A stretch of DNA of 64,000 nt from CAWCLK01 sp963796225 (GCA_963796225.1 CAWCLK010000030.1:62001-126000); one strand, 5' to 3'. Positions 16,646 through 28,392 are shown, numbered from the stretch's first letter. Numbers and translations are program-made. The notes: generated from the letters alone by a model not told the origin.

Positions 16646-17848
16646 GTGACACGCGTCGTGCTCTTCACCGGCAAGGGTGGGGTCGGCAAGACCACCTGCG
16701 CCGCCGCCACCGCCGCGGCTGCCGCCGGGGCGGGCGCACGCGTGCTGGTCACCTCCACCGACCCGGCGCACTCGCTGGGGGACGCCTTCGACGCGGTCGT
16801 GGGCGACCGTCCCACCCCCGTGGCCGACCGGGTCGACGCGCAGCAGATCGACGCGCAGACCCGCCTCGAGGAACACTGGCGCGACATCCGCGACTACCTC
16901 GTGCAGCTGCTGGCCTGGGGCGGCCTCGGCGAGGTGCAGGCCCAGGAGCTCGTCCTGGTCCCGGGCTTCGACGAGCTGTTCGCCCTGCTCGACCTGCAGG
17001 AGCAGGTCGACCGGGACGCCTACGACCTCGTGGTGGTGGACTGCGCCCCGACCGCCGAGACGCTGCGCCTGCTCGCGCTGCCCGACGCGCTGCAGTGGTA
17101 CGCCGAGAAGCTGGTCGCGCCCGGTCGCCGGGTGGCGCGGGCCGTGCGGCCGCTGGCCTCGCGCGTCGGCGGCGTGCCGGTGCCCGAGGACGGCGTGTTC
17201 GGGGCGGTGGAGCGCCTGCAGGGCCGACTCGGCGCCGTCCACGCCCTGCTGCAGGACCGCGACCGGTCCAGCGTCCGGCTCGTGGTCAACCCCGAACGCC
17301 TCGTGGTCAACGAGGCGATGCGCATGGCCACGTCGCTGTCGCTGTTCGGGTACGGCGTCGACGCCGTGATCGCCAACCGCATCCTGCCCGACGAGATCGA
17401 CGACCCGTACCTGCGACGCTGGAAGCAGCGCCACGCCGAGCACCTCGACACCATCCACGCCGGGTTCGCCCCGACCCCGGTGCTGACGGCGCCGCTGTTC
17501 GACGACGAGCTGATGGGCATGGCCGACCTCGCCCGGCTCGGCCAGGCCCTCTACGCCGGCCACGACCCGTGCGCCGTCCTGCACCGGGGCGACCCCCTGC
17601 GCGTCGAGCCCACCGGCGACGGCTACGTGCTGACCATGCCGCTGCCGTTCGCCACCCGGGACGACCTCGACCTGCACCGCCGCGGCACCGACCTGCACGT
17701 GCGCGTCGGTGGGATGAAGCGCACCGTCCCGCTGCCCGCCGCGCTGCGGGCCACCCGCGTGGGCGGGGCGCGGCTGCAGGACGGCGTGCTCGAGGTCCGG
17801 TTCGTCCCGGCCCCCGCGCCCAGCCCGTCCGGGATGGCCCGGCCGTGA
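16646..17848 (+). CDS. ArsA/GET3-family ATPase
   Basis: A 400-residue ATPase. The deviant Walker A is FTGKGGVGKTTCAAAT, switch I region STDPAHSLGDAF, Walker B LVVVDCAPTAETLRLL, and the adenine loop region VVNPERLVVNEAMR. A C-terminal HSP20-like beta domain (about 320-400) follows, as in actinobacterial ArsA-like proteins. No arsenite efflux partner (ArsB) or ArsR is near, so arsenic resistance is unlikely; the family includes client-protein and tail-anchored-protein ATPases. GTG 16646 places the P-loop at residue 9; GTG 16619 would add nine residues. It is translationally coupled to the DUF5304-like gene. Confidence 0.85.
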   Translation: MTRVVLFTGKGGVGKTTCAAATAAAAAGAGARVLVTSTDPAHSLGDAFDAVVGDRPTPVADRVDAQQIDAQTRLEEHWRDIRDYLVQLLAWGGLGEVQAQELVLVPGFDELFALLDLQEQVDRDAYDLVVVDCAPTAETLRLLALPDALQWYAEKLVAPGRRVARAVRPLASRVGGVPVPEDGVFGAVERLQGRLGAVHALLQDRDRSSVRLVVNPERLVVNEAMRMATSLSLFGYGVDAVIANRILPDEIDDPYLRRWKQRHAEHLDTIHAGFAPTPVLTAPLFDDELMGMADLARLGQALYAGHDPCAVLHRGDPLRVEPTGDGYVLTMPLPFATRDDLDLHRRGTDLHVRVGGMKRTVPLPAALRATRVGGARLQDGVLEVRFVPAPAPSPSGMARP

Positions 17849-18411
17849 CCGCCTCCGGACCGACGCACGAGGACCCGTGGTGGGCCAGCGGTCGCGACCC
17901 GGGGGAGGGGATCGACCCGTCCGAGGACCCCTTCGACGCGCACCGCGATGCCCGGCGGGGCGAGGCGCCCCCGCCGGGTGACGGCGACGGGACCGACCCC
18001 CGGGCACCCGGCGGCGAGGCCGCCCGGCTGGCCACCGACGCCATGGAGCTGATCGGTCGGCTCGCCGCCGAGGCCAGCCGCCGTGTCGCCGCACGGGCGA
18101 CCAGCAACGCCGCGTCCGGCGGGGACGCTGGCGCGTTCACCCGGCCGGACGGTGCCGAGACGGCCCGTCCGGGGGCGGGTGGCGACGGGGCGTGGCGGCG
18201 CCTGGCGGACGGGATCGCCCCGCACGAGGACGGCCGCGTGTGCGACGCCTGCCCGGTGTGCATCGGCCTGCGGGCGCTGCGACAGGTCCGCCCCGAGGTG
18301 ATCGGGCACCTGTCCGAGGCGGCCCACCACGTCTCGCTGGCCCTGCGCGCCTTCGCGGACGCCCAGGTCGCCGATGACGAGGGACTCGAGAAGATCGACC
18401 TCGACCCGTGA
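17845..18411 (+). CDS. DUF5304-like protein with Cys-x2-Cys-x2-Cys motif
   Basis: A 188-residue protein. The first 120 residues are acidic and low complexity apart from a helix (LATDAMELIGRLAAEASRRVAARAT). The conserved end is GRVCDACPVCIGLRALRQVRPEVIGHLSEAAHHVSLALRAFAD, with three clustered cysteines that could bind metal. In actinobacterial genomes this small family stands between ArsA-like and ROK glucokinase genes, as here. The start overlaps the ArsA stop and the stop overlaps the glucokinase start. Confidence 0.7.
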   Translation: MTASGPTHEDPWWASGRDPGEGIDPSEDPFDAHRDARRGEAPPPGDGDGTDPRAPGGEAARLATDAMELIGRLAAEASRRVAARATSNAASGGDAGAFTRPDGAETARPGAGGDGAWRRLADGIAPHEDGRVCDACPVCIGLRALRQVRPEVIGHLSEAAHHVSLALRAFADAQVADDEGLEKIDLDP

Positions 18412-19365
18412 GCGCGGTCGCGATCGGCGTCGACATCGGTGGGACGCGGCTGCGGGCCGCGACCGTGGACGCGCACGGCTCCGTGCTCGAGCTCGAGGTC
18501 AGCGACCGCCCCGCCGGCACGGGCGAACAGCTCGGCGACCGGATGGCGGCGGTGATCGCCGAGCTGGCCGCCCGGTTCGGTCCGGACCTGCCCGTCGGGC
18601 ATCGCGATCGCCTCGGTCGTCGACGACCAGGGCCGCCTCGTGATGGCCCCCAACCTCGGACTCGAGGCCTTCCCGATGCGCGAACGGGTCACCGGCGTGC
18701 TCGGGCGCGACGTCGTGGTGGTCAACGACGCCGCGGCGGCCTGCCTGGCCGAAGCGCGGCTCGGCGGCGGCCGCGAGCATCCCGACGTGGTGCTGCTGAC
18801 CGTCGGCACCGGCGTGGGTGGCGGGGCGATGGTCGCCGGCCAGCCCCTGCGTGGGGCGCACGGCATGGCCACCGAGTTCGGGCACATCGTCGTCGCCGAG
18901 GGCGGGCGCCGCTGTCCCTGTGGGACCCACGGGTGCCTCGAGGCCTACGCGTCCGGGCGCGCCGTCGGTGACATCGCGGCCGAGCGGCTCGCCGACGGCC
19001 GTACCTCCGCGCTCGCGCGCGAACCCGTCGTCGACGGAGCCGCCGTCACCCGCGCCGCGCGGGACGGTGACCCGCTGGCCATCGAGGTCGTGACCGAGGC
19101 GGGGCGGTGGCTGGGCGTGGGCATCGCCAGCCTGGTCAACGCCCTGGACCCCGGCGTGGTGCTGGTGGGTGGCGGGGCCGGCGAGGCCATGGCGACCTGG
19201 ATGCTGCCGGCAGCCCGCGCCGCGGCGGAACCGCGCGTGCTCGGCCACCGCGGACGCACCCTGCCCGCCATCACGCCTGCCGAGCTCGGCGACGAGGCCG
19301 GCGTCGTCGGTGCCGCCCTGCTCGCCCACGACGACCTGGCCCGCCCGACCCCCTCCGAGGCGTGA
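18408..19365 (+). CDS. glk: ROK-family glucokinase; one frameshift
   Basis: Phosphorylates glucose with ATP. GTG 18408 overlaps the preceding stop. The phosphate loop IGVDIGGTRLRAAT, the catalytic VVNDAAAACLAEA, LLTVGTGVGGGAMV, the glucose-binding GHIVV and the ROK zinc signature CPCGTHGCLEAYASG are all present. The frame is interrupted by an extra G at about 18597-18599: PDLPV should run directly into GIAIASVVDDQGRLVMAPNLG. The corrected protein is about 318 residues, a normal length. It completes the SRPBCC-ArsA-DUF5304-ROK block. Confidence 0.88.
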
Positions 19366-19366
19366 C

Positions 19367-21463
19367 GTGACCGAGCTCTCCTTCCCCCGCGCCCATGCCC
19401 GGTCGCGGCGCTTCACACTGGGCCGTCCGCGGTCCTTCGTCGTGGCGCCGGACGGCAGCCGCGTGCTGTTCCTGCGTTCCGACGCCGGTGACGACCCCGT
19501 CCACCACCTGTGGTCGCTCGACCCGACGACCGGGGAGGAACGCCGGGTCGTCGATGCCGGGGCGCTCGGCGTCGACGACGCCGACCTGCCCGCGGCCGAA
19601 CGCGCCCGTCGGGAACGGGCCCGCGAGGCCGGGGGTGGCATCGTGGGCGTCGCCACCGACCGCGACGTCACCATGGCCGTGTTCACGCTCGGCGGGTCGG
19701 CGTGGCGCGTCGAGCTCGACACGGGGACGGTGCAGGGCCTCGAGGTCGACGGCAGCCCCTATGACGTCCGCCCCGCCCCGGACGGGCAGCGCGTCGCGGC
19801 GGTCGTGGACGGGGCGCTGCACGTCGGCGACGGGGACCGCCTGGCGCCCCTGGTCGCCGAGGACGGCGTGTCCTGGGGCGTCGCCGACTTCGTCGCGGCG
19901 GAGGAGATGCGCCGGTTGCGCGGCTACTGGTGGTCGCCGGACGGCACCGAGCTGCTCGCCTGTCGGGTGGACGAGTCGGCCGTCGTGACCCTCACCATCG
20001 CCGACCCCGCCAACCCGCGGGAGCCGGCGGTGGACCACCGCTACCCGCTGGCCGGGACCGCCAACCCGGAGTCGACGCTGTGGCGGGTCGACGCCACCAC
20101 GGGCGAGCGCACCGAGGTCACCTGGGACCGCGACGCGTTCCCGTACCTGGCCGTCGTGCGCTGGGGGGCCGACGGGCCGCCGCTGCTGCTCGTGCAGTCC
20201 CGCGACCAGCGCACCGCCCAGACCCTCGCCGTCGACGGCACCACCACGACCGTCGTGCGCACCGACACCGACCCCGACTGGATCGACCTGGTCCCCGGCG
20301 CGCCGGCGTGGGCCGGCGAGCAGCTCGCCACGGTCGTGGACCTGGCCGAGCACGGCGACGGCGGCAGCCGGGCCCTGGTCGTCGGCGACCGCGTGCTCAC
20401 CCCACCGGGCATGCAGGTGCGCGCGCTGGTCCAGGTCGACGCCGACACGGCCTGGGTGACCGCCTCGCTGGACGACCCCACCCAGGTCCACGTGGTGCGG
20501 GTCGACCTGGCCGAGGGGGACGTCGAGGTCGTCACCGACCGCCCCGGCGTGCACGGCGTCACCCTCGGGGGCGGGGTCCGGGTCCAGACCCACACCGACC
20601 TCGACCACCCGGCCGACGCCACCGTCCACGGTCCCGCAGGCACGCACACGGTGCGGGGCGCGTCGCTCGCCCCGGGCCTGACCCCGTCGGTCGAGCTGCT
20701 CGAGCTCGGCGAGCGGGGGCTGCGCGGGGCGTTGCTGCGCCCCGACACGCCCGGCCCGTGGCCGGTGCTGCTCGACCCCTACGGCGGCCCCCACAGCCAG
20801 CGCGTGCTCCAGGCCCACGACGCCTTCCTCACGCCCGCGTGGTTCGCCGCGCAGGGGTTCGCCGTGCTCGTCGTCGACGGGCGCGGTTCCCCGGGGCGGG
20901 GCCCCGCGTGGGAACGCGCCGTGCGCGACGACCTGGCCACCGCCCCGCTGCAGGACCAGGTCGACGCGCTGCACGCCGCCGCGGAGGTCGAGCCGCGCCT
21001 CGACCTCGACCGCGTCGCCATCCGCGGGTGGTCCTTCGGGGGCTACCTCGCCGCCCTGGCCTGCCTGCGCCGCCCCGACGTGTTCCGGGCCGGGATCGTC
21101 GGGGCGCCGGTCACGGACTGGCGGCTGTACGACACCCACTACACCGAGCGCTACCTCGGCCACCCCGACGAGCAGCCCGAGGTCTACCGCGCGTCCAGCC
21201 TCGTCGACGAGGACGGGGCGCTGGTCGACCCGGCGCCCCTGCCGGCCGGGCGGCCCGCCCCCGAGCTGCTGGTCATCCACGGGCTGGCCGACGACAACGT
21301 CGTGGCCGCCCACGCGCTGCGGCTGTCCGGGGCGCTGTTGGCGGCGGGGCGCCCGCACGCCTTCCTGCCGCTGTCCGGCGTGACCCACATGGCCGTGCAG
21401 GAGGTGGTCGCCGAGAACCTGCTCCTGCTGCAGCGCGACCTGCTGCACCGGGTGCTCGCCTGA
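19367..21463 (+). CDS. S9 prolyl oligopeptidase / dipeptidyl-peptidase IV-like
   Basis: A 698-residue cytoplasmic peptidase. The N-terminal two-thirds form a beta-propeller, including the DPP-IV-type acidic segment EEMRRLRGYWWSPDG that binds the substrate N-terminus. The C-terminal hydrolase domain has the oxyanion region YGGPHSQ, nucleophile in GWSFGGYLAAL, Asp in GLADDNV and His in SGVTHMAV. No signal peptide is visible. GTG 19367 follows the glucokinase stop by one base. It likely recycles proline-containing peptides. Continuous frame; no defect seen. Confidence 0.9.
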   Translation: MTELSFPRAHARSRRFTLGRPRSFVVAPDGSRVLFLRSDAGDDPVHHLWSLDPTTGEERRVVDAGALGVDDADLPAAERARRERAREAGGGIVGVATDRDVTMAVFTLGGSAWRVELDTGTVQGLEVDGSPYDVRPAPDGQRVAAVVDGALHVGDGDRLAPLVAEDGVSWGVADFVAAEEMRRLRGYWWSPDGTELLACRVDESAVVTLTIADPANPREPAVDHRYPLAGTANPESTLWRVDATTGERTEVTWDRDAFPYLAVVRWGADGPPLLLVQSRDQRTAQTLAVDGTTTTVVRTDTDPDWIDLVPGAPAWAGEQLATVVDLAEHGDGGSRALVVGDRVLTPPGMQVRALVQVDADTAWVTASLDDPTQVHVVRVDLAEGDVEVVTDRPGVHGVTLGGGVRVQTHTDLDHPADATVHGPAGTHTVRGASLAPGLTPSVELLELGERGLRGALLRPDTPGPWPVLLDPYGGPHSQRVLQAHDAFLTPAWFAAQGFAVLVVDGRGSPGRGPAWERAVRDDLATAPLQDQVDALHAAAEVEPRLDLDRVAIRGWSFGGYLAALACLRRPDVFRAGIVGAPVTDWRLYDTHYTERYLGHPDEQPEVYRASSLVDEDGALVDPAPLPAGRPAPELLVIHGLADDNVVAAHALRLSGALLAAGRPHAFLPLSGVTHMAVQEVVAENLLLLQRDLLHRVLA

Positions 21464-21595
21464 CGCGCGGCGACGTCGTTCGATCCACCAGTGCGCGGAC
21501 GGACGACACGCCCCGGGCGAGCACTGCGCTACGTTGACACCGACGTCGATTCCGGCGACGCCGGCCGGACCGCGCCACGACAGGGAGCCCGCACC

Positions 21596-22373
21596 ATGCC
21601 CGGGATGCGCGACGCGCCCCCCATGTACCGCGTCCTCAAGAAGGTCCTTCCCAAGGTCCTTGGTCCCTACCTGCACCTGCAGGTCGAGGGACTCGAGCAC
21701 CTGCCCGATTCCGCCCCGGTCATCGTGGCGTCCAACCACCTGTCGTTCATCGACTCGATCGTGATCCCGATCTCGGTGCCGCGGCCGGTGTACTACCTGG
21801 GCAAGGCCGACTACTTCGACTCGTGGCGCACGCGCTGGTTCTTCGAGGGGGCCGGGGTCGTCCCGATCAAGCGCGACGGCAGCGGGTCGGGTGACGCCGC
21901 CCTCGAGACCGGCGTCGACATCCTGCAGTCCGGCGACATCGTCGGGATCTACCCCGAGGGCACGCGCAGCCCCGACGGCCGGCTGTACCGCGGCAAGACC
22001 GGCCCCGTGCGCATGGCGCTGGCCGCCGGCGTCCCCGTGGTGCCCACCGCGGTCATCGGCACCGACCGCGCCCAGCCCACCGGCCAGTACAAGCGTGTCG
22101 CGGTACCCGGTCACCGTGCGGTTCGGCCGCCCGCTGGACTTCGCCCGCTACGCCGACCAGGCCGAGGACCCCTTCGCCCTGCGCTCGGCCACCGACGAGC
22201 TCATGTACGAGATCATGATGCTGTCGGGCCAGGAGTACGTCGACGAGTACGCCTCCCGGGTCAAGTCGGGTGCGGTCACCCTCGACGAGCCGGACACGCC
22301 TGGCGCCCCGCCGCGGGCCGGCGACGAGGTCGTCGACCTCACCGACGAGGCCGCCTCGCGCCGGGCCGGCTGA
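21596..22373 (+). CDS. 1-acyl-sn-glycerol-3-phosphate acyltransferase-like (PlsC family); one frameshift
   Basis: An acyltransferase for phospholipid synthesis. Catalytic block I is SNHLSFIDSIV (H-x4-D, with Leu-Ser-Phe-Ile between), block II GAGVVPIKRD, block III YPEGTRSPDG and block IV VPVVPTAVIGTD. After QYKRVAVP an extra G near 22109 breaks the frame; without it the protein continues VTVRFGRPLDFARYADQ to the stop at 22373, about 258 residues. ATG 21596 is preceded by GGGAGCC. A poorly conserved acidic tail of about 40 residues ends the protein. Confidence 0.87.
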
Positions 22374-22383
22374 TCCGCACCGC

Positions 22384-22898
22384 ATGAGCCAGCTGCCCCC
22401 GGCCAACTGGTACCCGGATCCCGACGACGCCTCCCAGCAGCGCTACTGGGACGGCACCCAGTGGACCGAGCACCGCGCCCCGGCGTCGCCACGCCACGCC
22501 CGGCCACCGCTCCGGCCCCCGCCTGGGGGCAGGCGCCGACCGCGCCCGGCGGCGGCACCAACGGCCTCGCCATCGCCTCGCTCATCGTCGGCGGGGTCTC
22601 GTTCTTCCTGGCCTTCATCGCCGTGGGTGCGATCGGCGGGGTCGTGGCCATCGTCCTCGGCGTCGTGGCCCTGCGACGGATCGGGGCCGGCCAGGGCACG
22701 GCGACCGCCCAGGGCGGCCGCGGCCTGGCGATCGGCGGCATCGTCGTCGGCGTGCTCGCCACCCTGCTCGGGATCGTGATGACGATCGTCTTCGTCTTCG
22801 TCGGCACCGCCATCGAGTCCGGCGGCAACTCCTTCACCGACTTCCTCGACTGCCTCGAGCAGGAGGCCCAGACCGGCCAGGACCTGCCCGACTGCTGA
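22384..22898 (+). CDS. DUF2510 / DUF4190-type membrane protein; one frameshift
   Basis: ATG 22384 starts with a DUF2510 motif (PPANWYPDPDDASQQRYWDGTQWTEH), a short N-terminal domain of actinobacterial membrane proteins. A Pro/Ala linker follows, then two transmembrane helices in LAIASLIVGGVSFFLAFIAVGAIGG and IGGIVVGVLATLLGIVMTIVFVFVG, as in DUF4190. The linker changes frame at about 22480-22490, so one base is missing there (or two added). The tail has two Cys (DCLEQEAQ, PDC). The function is unknown. Confidence 0.75.
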
Positions 22899-22925
22899 GC
22901 GGCGAACCCGCCCCGTCCCCGCGAA

Positions 22926-23072
22926 CACTGGGACGAGCCCCAGATTCCGTGGCAGGCGGGGCGCTGGCGCGGCTCGCCGAGCGCAGAATCTGGGCAGGAG
23001 CCCAGGATCTGACCCGCGGGCCACGAGGCGCGGTGGAACGGGGGCAGAATCTGGGACGGAGCCCAGAATCTG
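22926..23072. repeat. Three intergenic hairpins of repeat family 1
   Basis: Three related inverted repeats lie between convergent genes: about 22928-22946 (partial), 22984-23011 and 23045-23072. Each has arms built on CAGAATCTGGG and CCCAGAATCTG with a 5-6 base loop. The last is followed by GTTTTCC on the plus strand, so it can act as a terminator for the gene ending at 22898. Related copies occur at 46964-47055. Confidence 0.75.
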
Positions 23073-23085
23073 TTTTCCTCGGGGC

Positions 23086-23496
23086 TCAGGACGGGTCGAA
23101 GTCCAGGCTCAGCGAGTTGATGCAGTAGCGCAGGCCCGTGGGCTGGTTCGGGGCGTCGTCGAAGACGTGGCCGAGGTGGCCGCCGCAGTTGCCGCAGACG
23201 ACCTCGATGCGGCGCATGCCGAGCGAGGTGTCCTCGTGCTCCTCGACGTCTGCGGCGTCGGCCGGGGCGTTGAAGCTGGGCCAGCCGCAGTGGGCGTCGA
23301 ACTTGGTGCCGCTGGCGAACAGCGTCGCCCCGCACCCGGCACACCGGTAGGTGCCCTCGTCCCAGTGGTCGTCGTACGCGCCGGTGAAGGGACGTTCGGT
23401 GGCCTGCTCGCGCAGCACGCGGAACTGCTCGGGGCTGAGGCGTTCGCGCCACTCCTGCTCGGTCAGCTCGGCGGCGGGGCGGGCCTGGTCGCTCAT
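23086..23496 (-). CDS. msrB: Peptide-methionine (R)-S-oxide reductase MsrB
   Basis: A 136-residue enzyme reducing methionine-R-sulfoxide in proteins. Two zinc Cys pairs (CAGC, CGNC), the His-rich GHLGHVF and the catalytic Cys in LRYCINSLSL are all in place. RERLSPEQFRVLREQATERPFTGAY is the usual N-terminal signature. ATG 23496 is preceded by GGAGGA. It is a complete single-domain MsrB with no MsrA nearby. Confidence 0.95.
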   Translation of the reverse strand: MSDQARPAAELTEQEWRERLSPEQFRVLREQATERPFTGAYDDHWDEGTYRCAGCGATLFASGTKFDAHCGWPSFNAPADAADVEEHEDTSLGMRRIEVVCGNCGGHLGHVFDDAPNQPTGLRYCINSLSLDFDPS

Positions 23497-23679
23497 GGCG
23501 TCCTCCTCCACGGGCCCGCGACGGTACCCGCGGGGCCGTGAACGCCCGATGAACGTCGGGGCGGCCGGGGCGGGGCGTGCGACGTGCAAGGAGGATGCAA
23601 GCGGTCGCCAGACCCTGTGTGACGCACTCGAACGTTCGTCCGCGTCCGAGCGACACGGACGCCCGAGACTCCTGCGAGG

Positions 23680-24024
23680 ATGCCTGTGCGACACCGAGTA
23701 CTGCTGACGGCCGGACTGACGATCGTCCTGACCCTGAATGGCTGCGCCGACGACGGCACGACCGACGTCGGGGGCGAGTCCGCGCCGCCGTCCGAGACGA
23801 CCACCGAGGCCGCGACGTCGCAGCGGGCCGAGGCGTCGGCCGCGACGGCGGACGCGGCCTGGGGTGGGCGCCCCGCGACGGGCACACCTGCGTGTTTCGT
23901 GCAGACAGCTGGCCTTCGCCCCCGCCGCCTCGCGCGAAACCCGCACCGGCGCGGGCTTCGTGCACCTCGGCCGTCGGTCGTCCGGATTCGGTGTGCGGAA
24001 CACGCGCCCGGGCAGGTTTCGTGA
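23680..24024 (+). pseudogene. Small lipoprotein-like reading frame overrun by repeats
   Basis: From ATG 23680 there is a convincing lipoprotein signal peptide (VLLTAGLTIVLTLNGC, lipid Cys C22) and a Ser/Thr/Ala-rich linker. From about 23885 the sequence is repeat family 2, so the rest of the frame (from about residue 70) looks like chance translation of repeat DNA. I read this as a small secreted protein truncated by repeat insertion. The 24025-24106 remainder and 23497-23679 hold no other gene. Confidence 0.4.
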
Positions 24025-24075
24025 AGCCTGGGGTGGACGGCACCCGTCGGTGTGACGCGAAACCCGCACATCGTG
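23888..24075. repeat. Intergenic repeat family 2 (copy region A)
   Basis: CTGCGTGTTTCGTGCAG at 23888-23904 is the exact reverse complement of the 17 bases at 61730-61746. Close by are GCGAAACCCGCACCGGCGC with GGGCTTCGTGCAC (about 23933-23965) and CGCGAAACCCGCAC (about 24057-24070), again matching the 61.6-kb region in reverse orientation. The units are GC-rich palindromes of REP type. Confidence 0.7.
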
Positions 24076-24106
24076 TGGCCGCCGAGACGGATCGTGCGGC
24101 CCGGCG

Positions 24107-24895
24107 TCACTCGGTCGCCGGCGGCGGGAGAGGGCTGGTGGTCGCGGGTGTCGTGCTCGGGCGGCGGGGCGAGCGGCTCGCGCCTGCTCCGCGGCGAGGT
24201 CGACCTCCCACTGCAGGGGCCACGGGTTCTCGGTGCACGGGGCGGCGCCGGAGGACTGCTGGGCCATCACCGGCGCGGGCAGGTTCAGCGCCGGGCACTG
24301 CGGGGACGGGTGGTGCATGTGGAGCAGGTGCCCGACCTCGTGGTTGACCAGCATCCGCCGGTAGTCGGCCAGCGACCCCTCCCAGGTGTCCGTGGCCGTG
24401 CGCCAGCGGTCGGCGTTGAGCGCGACCACCGGCCCGTTCTGGCACGAGTACGTCCCGTAGGTGTCCATGGGCAGGCACAGCTCGTCGACCTCGTCGGCCT
24501 CGCCCAGCACGACGCGGTAGGGGGCGTCGGGGTCGTCGAAGGTGAACACGAAGCCGGCCCGTTGCCACCCGCGGGGGTCGCGCAGGATGTCGGCCACGGT
24601 GTCCCGGAACGCGGCGGTGGACACGCCACGTCGGTGACGTGCGAGACCACCCGCAGGGGCACCGGCGTGCCGGCCGCCTCGGCCTCGGTCGGGGTGGTCG
24701 CGGTCGGGGCGGGTGGGCCCACCTCGCCGGTGGGCTCCGGCGCGGGGGAGACCTCGGGGAGCGTGGGCAGGCCGAGGGCCGGCGCCGAGGCAGGGGCCGA
24801 CGACGCCGGTGAGGGTGACGGCGGCTCGACGTCCGTCGCGGGGGACGCCGTGCAGGCCGCCGCCCCGAGGGCGACGGCCACCAGCCAGCGGTGCC

Positions 24896-24899
<4 letters not shown>
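24107..24899 (-). CDS. DUF3152-type zinc-metalloprotease-like lipoprotein; frameshifts
   Basis: ATG 24899 overlaps the glpK stop by three bases. A lipoprotein signal peptide (MRHRWLVAVALGAAAC, C16) is followed by a Pro/Ser/Thr linker and the domain VADILRDPRGWQRAGFVFTF, LCLPMDTYGTYSCQNGPVVALNADRW, and the zinc motif VNHEVGHLLHMHH with PAPVMAQQ after it, which is the DUF3152 signature. The frame is broken near 24625-24635 (one base missing after VVSHVTD) and again near 24180, where a missing base is needed to reach a sensible stop at 24107. The protein is probably anchored outside the membrane. Its role is unknown. Confidence 0.75.
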
Positions 24900-26404
<1,505 letters not shown>

Positions 26405-26548
26405 GTGCCCTCCCGACCGCTCGGCGACGTCGAGGGGCGCACCCTACGTCCTCCCGCTCGGACGGTCCCGCGGGCAACCCACGAACCGCCGAGGCCTGCT
26501 CGCTAGTGTCGGCCCTCGTGTGTCCGACTCCCGCGAAAGGCACGACAC

Positions 26549-27584
26549 GTGGTCGCGCGCATCGGGATCCTCACCGGCGGTGGTGACTGCCCCGGGCTGA
26601 ACGCATCCATCCGTGCCATCGTCCGCCGCGCCGACCAGCACAACATCCAGGTGTACGGGTTCCAGAACGGCTGGAAGGGCGTGCTCGAGCAGAACGCCGA
26701 GCAGCTCACGATCTCCACCACGCGGGGCCTGCTGCACCGCGGCGGGACCATCCTCGGCACCTCGCGCGTCGATCCCTACCGCGAGGTCGACGGCCCCGGC
26801 CGCATCCAGGAGGCGCTGGACGTCCATCGGCTCGACGGGCTGGTCGTCATCGGCGGCGAGGGCACGCTGTCGGCGACCACGCGCCTGTACGAGGACGAGG
26901 GCCTGCCGGTCGTCGGCATCCCCAAGACCATCGACAACGACGTCGGCGGGACCGAGCTGACCATCGGGTTCCTCACGGCCGTCGACACCGCCACCGAGGC
27001 CGTCGACAAGCTGCACTCGACGGCCGAGTCCCACAACCGCGTCATGGTGCTCGAGGTCATGGGCCGGCACGCCGGCTGGATCGCGACCTTCGCCGGCATG
27101 GCCGGCGGGGCCGACGCCATCCTCATCCCCGAGGTGCCCTTCGACATCGACGCCGTGGGCCGCCACCTCAAGCACCGGGCCGGCATGGGGCGTGACTTCT
27201 CCATCGTCGTGGTCGCCGAGGGCGCCGTGCCCAAGGAGGGCACCATGGAGATGCCGAAGCACCCCGAGGACGAGTTCGGGCGCCCGCGGCTGGGCGGCCT
27301 CGGCGTGGCCGTCGCCCACGAGATCGAGGAACGCACCGGGTTCTCGGCGCGCTACACGATCCTCGGGCACACGCAGCGGGGCGGCACCCCCAACCCGATG
27401 GACCGTGTCATCGCCACCCGGATGGGCGTCAAGGCCATCGACACCGCCCAGTCCGGCAACTGGGGACAGATGACGGCGTACACGGTCGGGCGCGGTCGGC
27501 ACCGTCCCGCTGGTCGAGGCGACCGCGCAGCTGGCCACGGTCCCCGAGCGCCTCTACCGCGTGGCGGAGGTGTTCTTCGGGTGA
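26549..27584 (+). CDS. pfkA: 6-phosphofructokinase; one frameshift
   Basis: A glycolytic PFK of the actinobacterial type. ILTGGGDCPGLNASIRAIV is the phosphate-binding start, GGEGTLSATTRLY has Gly at the site that favours ATP over PPi, and PKTIDNDVGGTELTIGF holds the catalytic Asp with the Lys typical of this subgroup. LEVMGRHAGWIA and LGHTQRGGTPNPMDR follow. An extra G near 27488 breaks the frame; removing it gives VGAVGTVPLVEATAQLATVPERLYRVAEVFFG and a stop at 27584, about 344 residues. GTG 26549 is the chosen start. Phosphoryl donor by motif only. Confidence 0.9.
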
Positions 27585-28392
27585 GTGTGCCTCGCGCTCC
27601 CCACCGGACACCTCGAGCCTGCTGGAGCTGGCGGTGGAGGTGGCGCTGGACGCCGGCCAGGTGCTGGTGGCCCACCGTGACGCGGTGCTGGACGTCACCA
27701 CCAAGACCAGTGCGACGGACCCGGTCACGCAGGCTGACCGCGCCTCGGAGGACCTGATCGCCCGGCGCCTGCTGGGGGCTCGCCCCGACGACGGCCTGCT
27801 GGGCGAGGAGGACGCCGCCAACCGCCCCGGGACCTCGGGCGTGCGGTGGGTGGTCGACCCCCTCGACGCGACCGTGAACTACACCTACCGCCTGCCCCAC
27901 TGGTGCGTCTCGATCGCGGCGGAGGACGACGACGGGCCACTGGTCGGCGTGGTGCACGACCCGGTCCGCAACGAGGTCTTCGCCGCGGGGCGTGGGCGGG
28001 GCGCGACACTGGACGGCGCCCCGATCCACGTCTCGGCCGCCGAGGACCTGGCCCGGACGCTCGTGGCGACGGGGTTCGCCTACGACCCGGCGGTCCGAGC
28101 GGACCAGGGCCGTGACGCGGCCGACCTGCTGACCCGCGTGCGGGACCTGCGGCGGGGCGGCTCGGCGGCCCTGGACCTCGCCTACGTCGCGGCGGGGCGG
28201 GTCGACGTGTACATCGAGTTCGGCCTGCAGCCGTGGGACTGGGCCGCGGGCCGGCTGCTCGTGACCGAGGCCGGTGGACACGTCAGCACCCACCACGCGC
28301 ATCCTCGGCGGGGCGGTCCGCGACGGCATCGTCGCCGGGGGCCCCGCCGCCCACGACGCCCTGGTCGGCTGGCTGGGGGACCGGAGCACCCC

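Noticed and set aside
23631..23645. GAACGTTC as a second SOS box near 23.6 kb
   Set aside because: The half-sites have no four-base spacer, so it does not fit the LexA consensus.
24107..24568. Separate Arg-rich 153-residue gene inside the DUF3152 region
   Set aside because: It is an out-of-frame reading of the metalloprotease domain; only its last 25 codons appear to be the true gene end after a frameshift.
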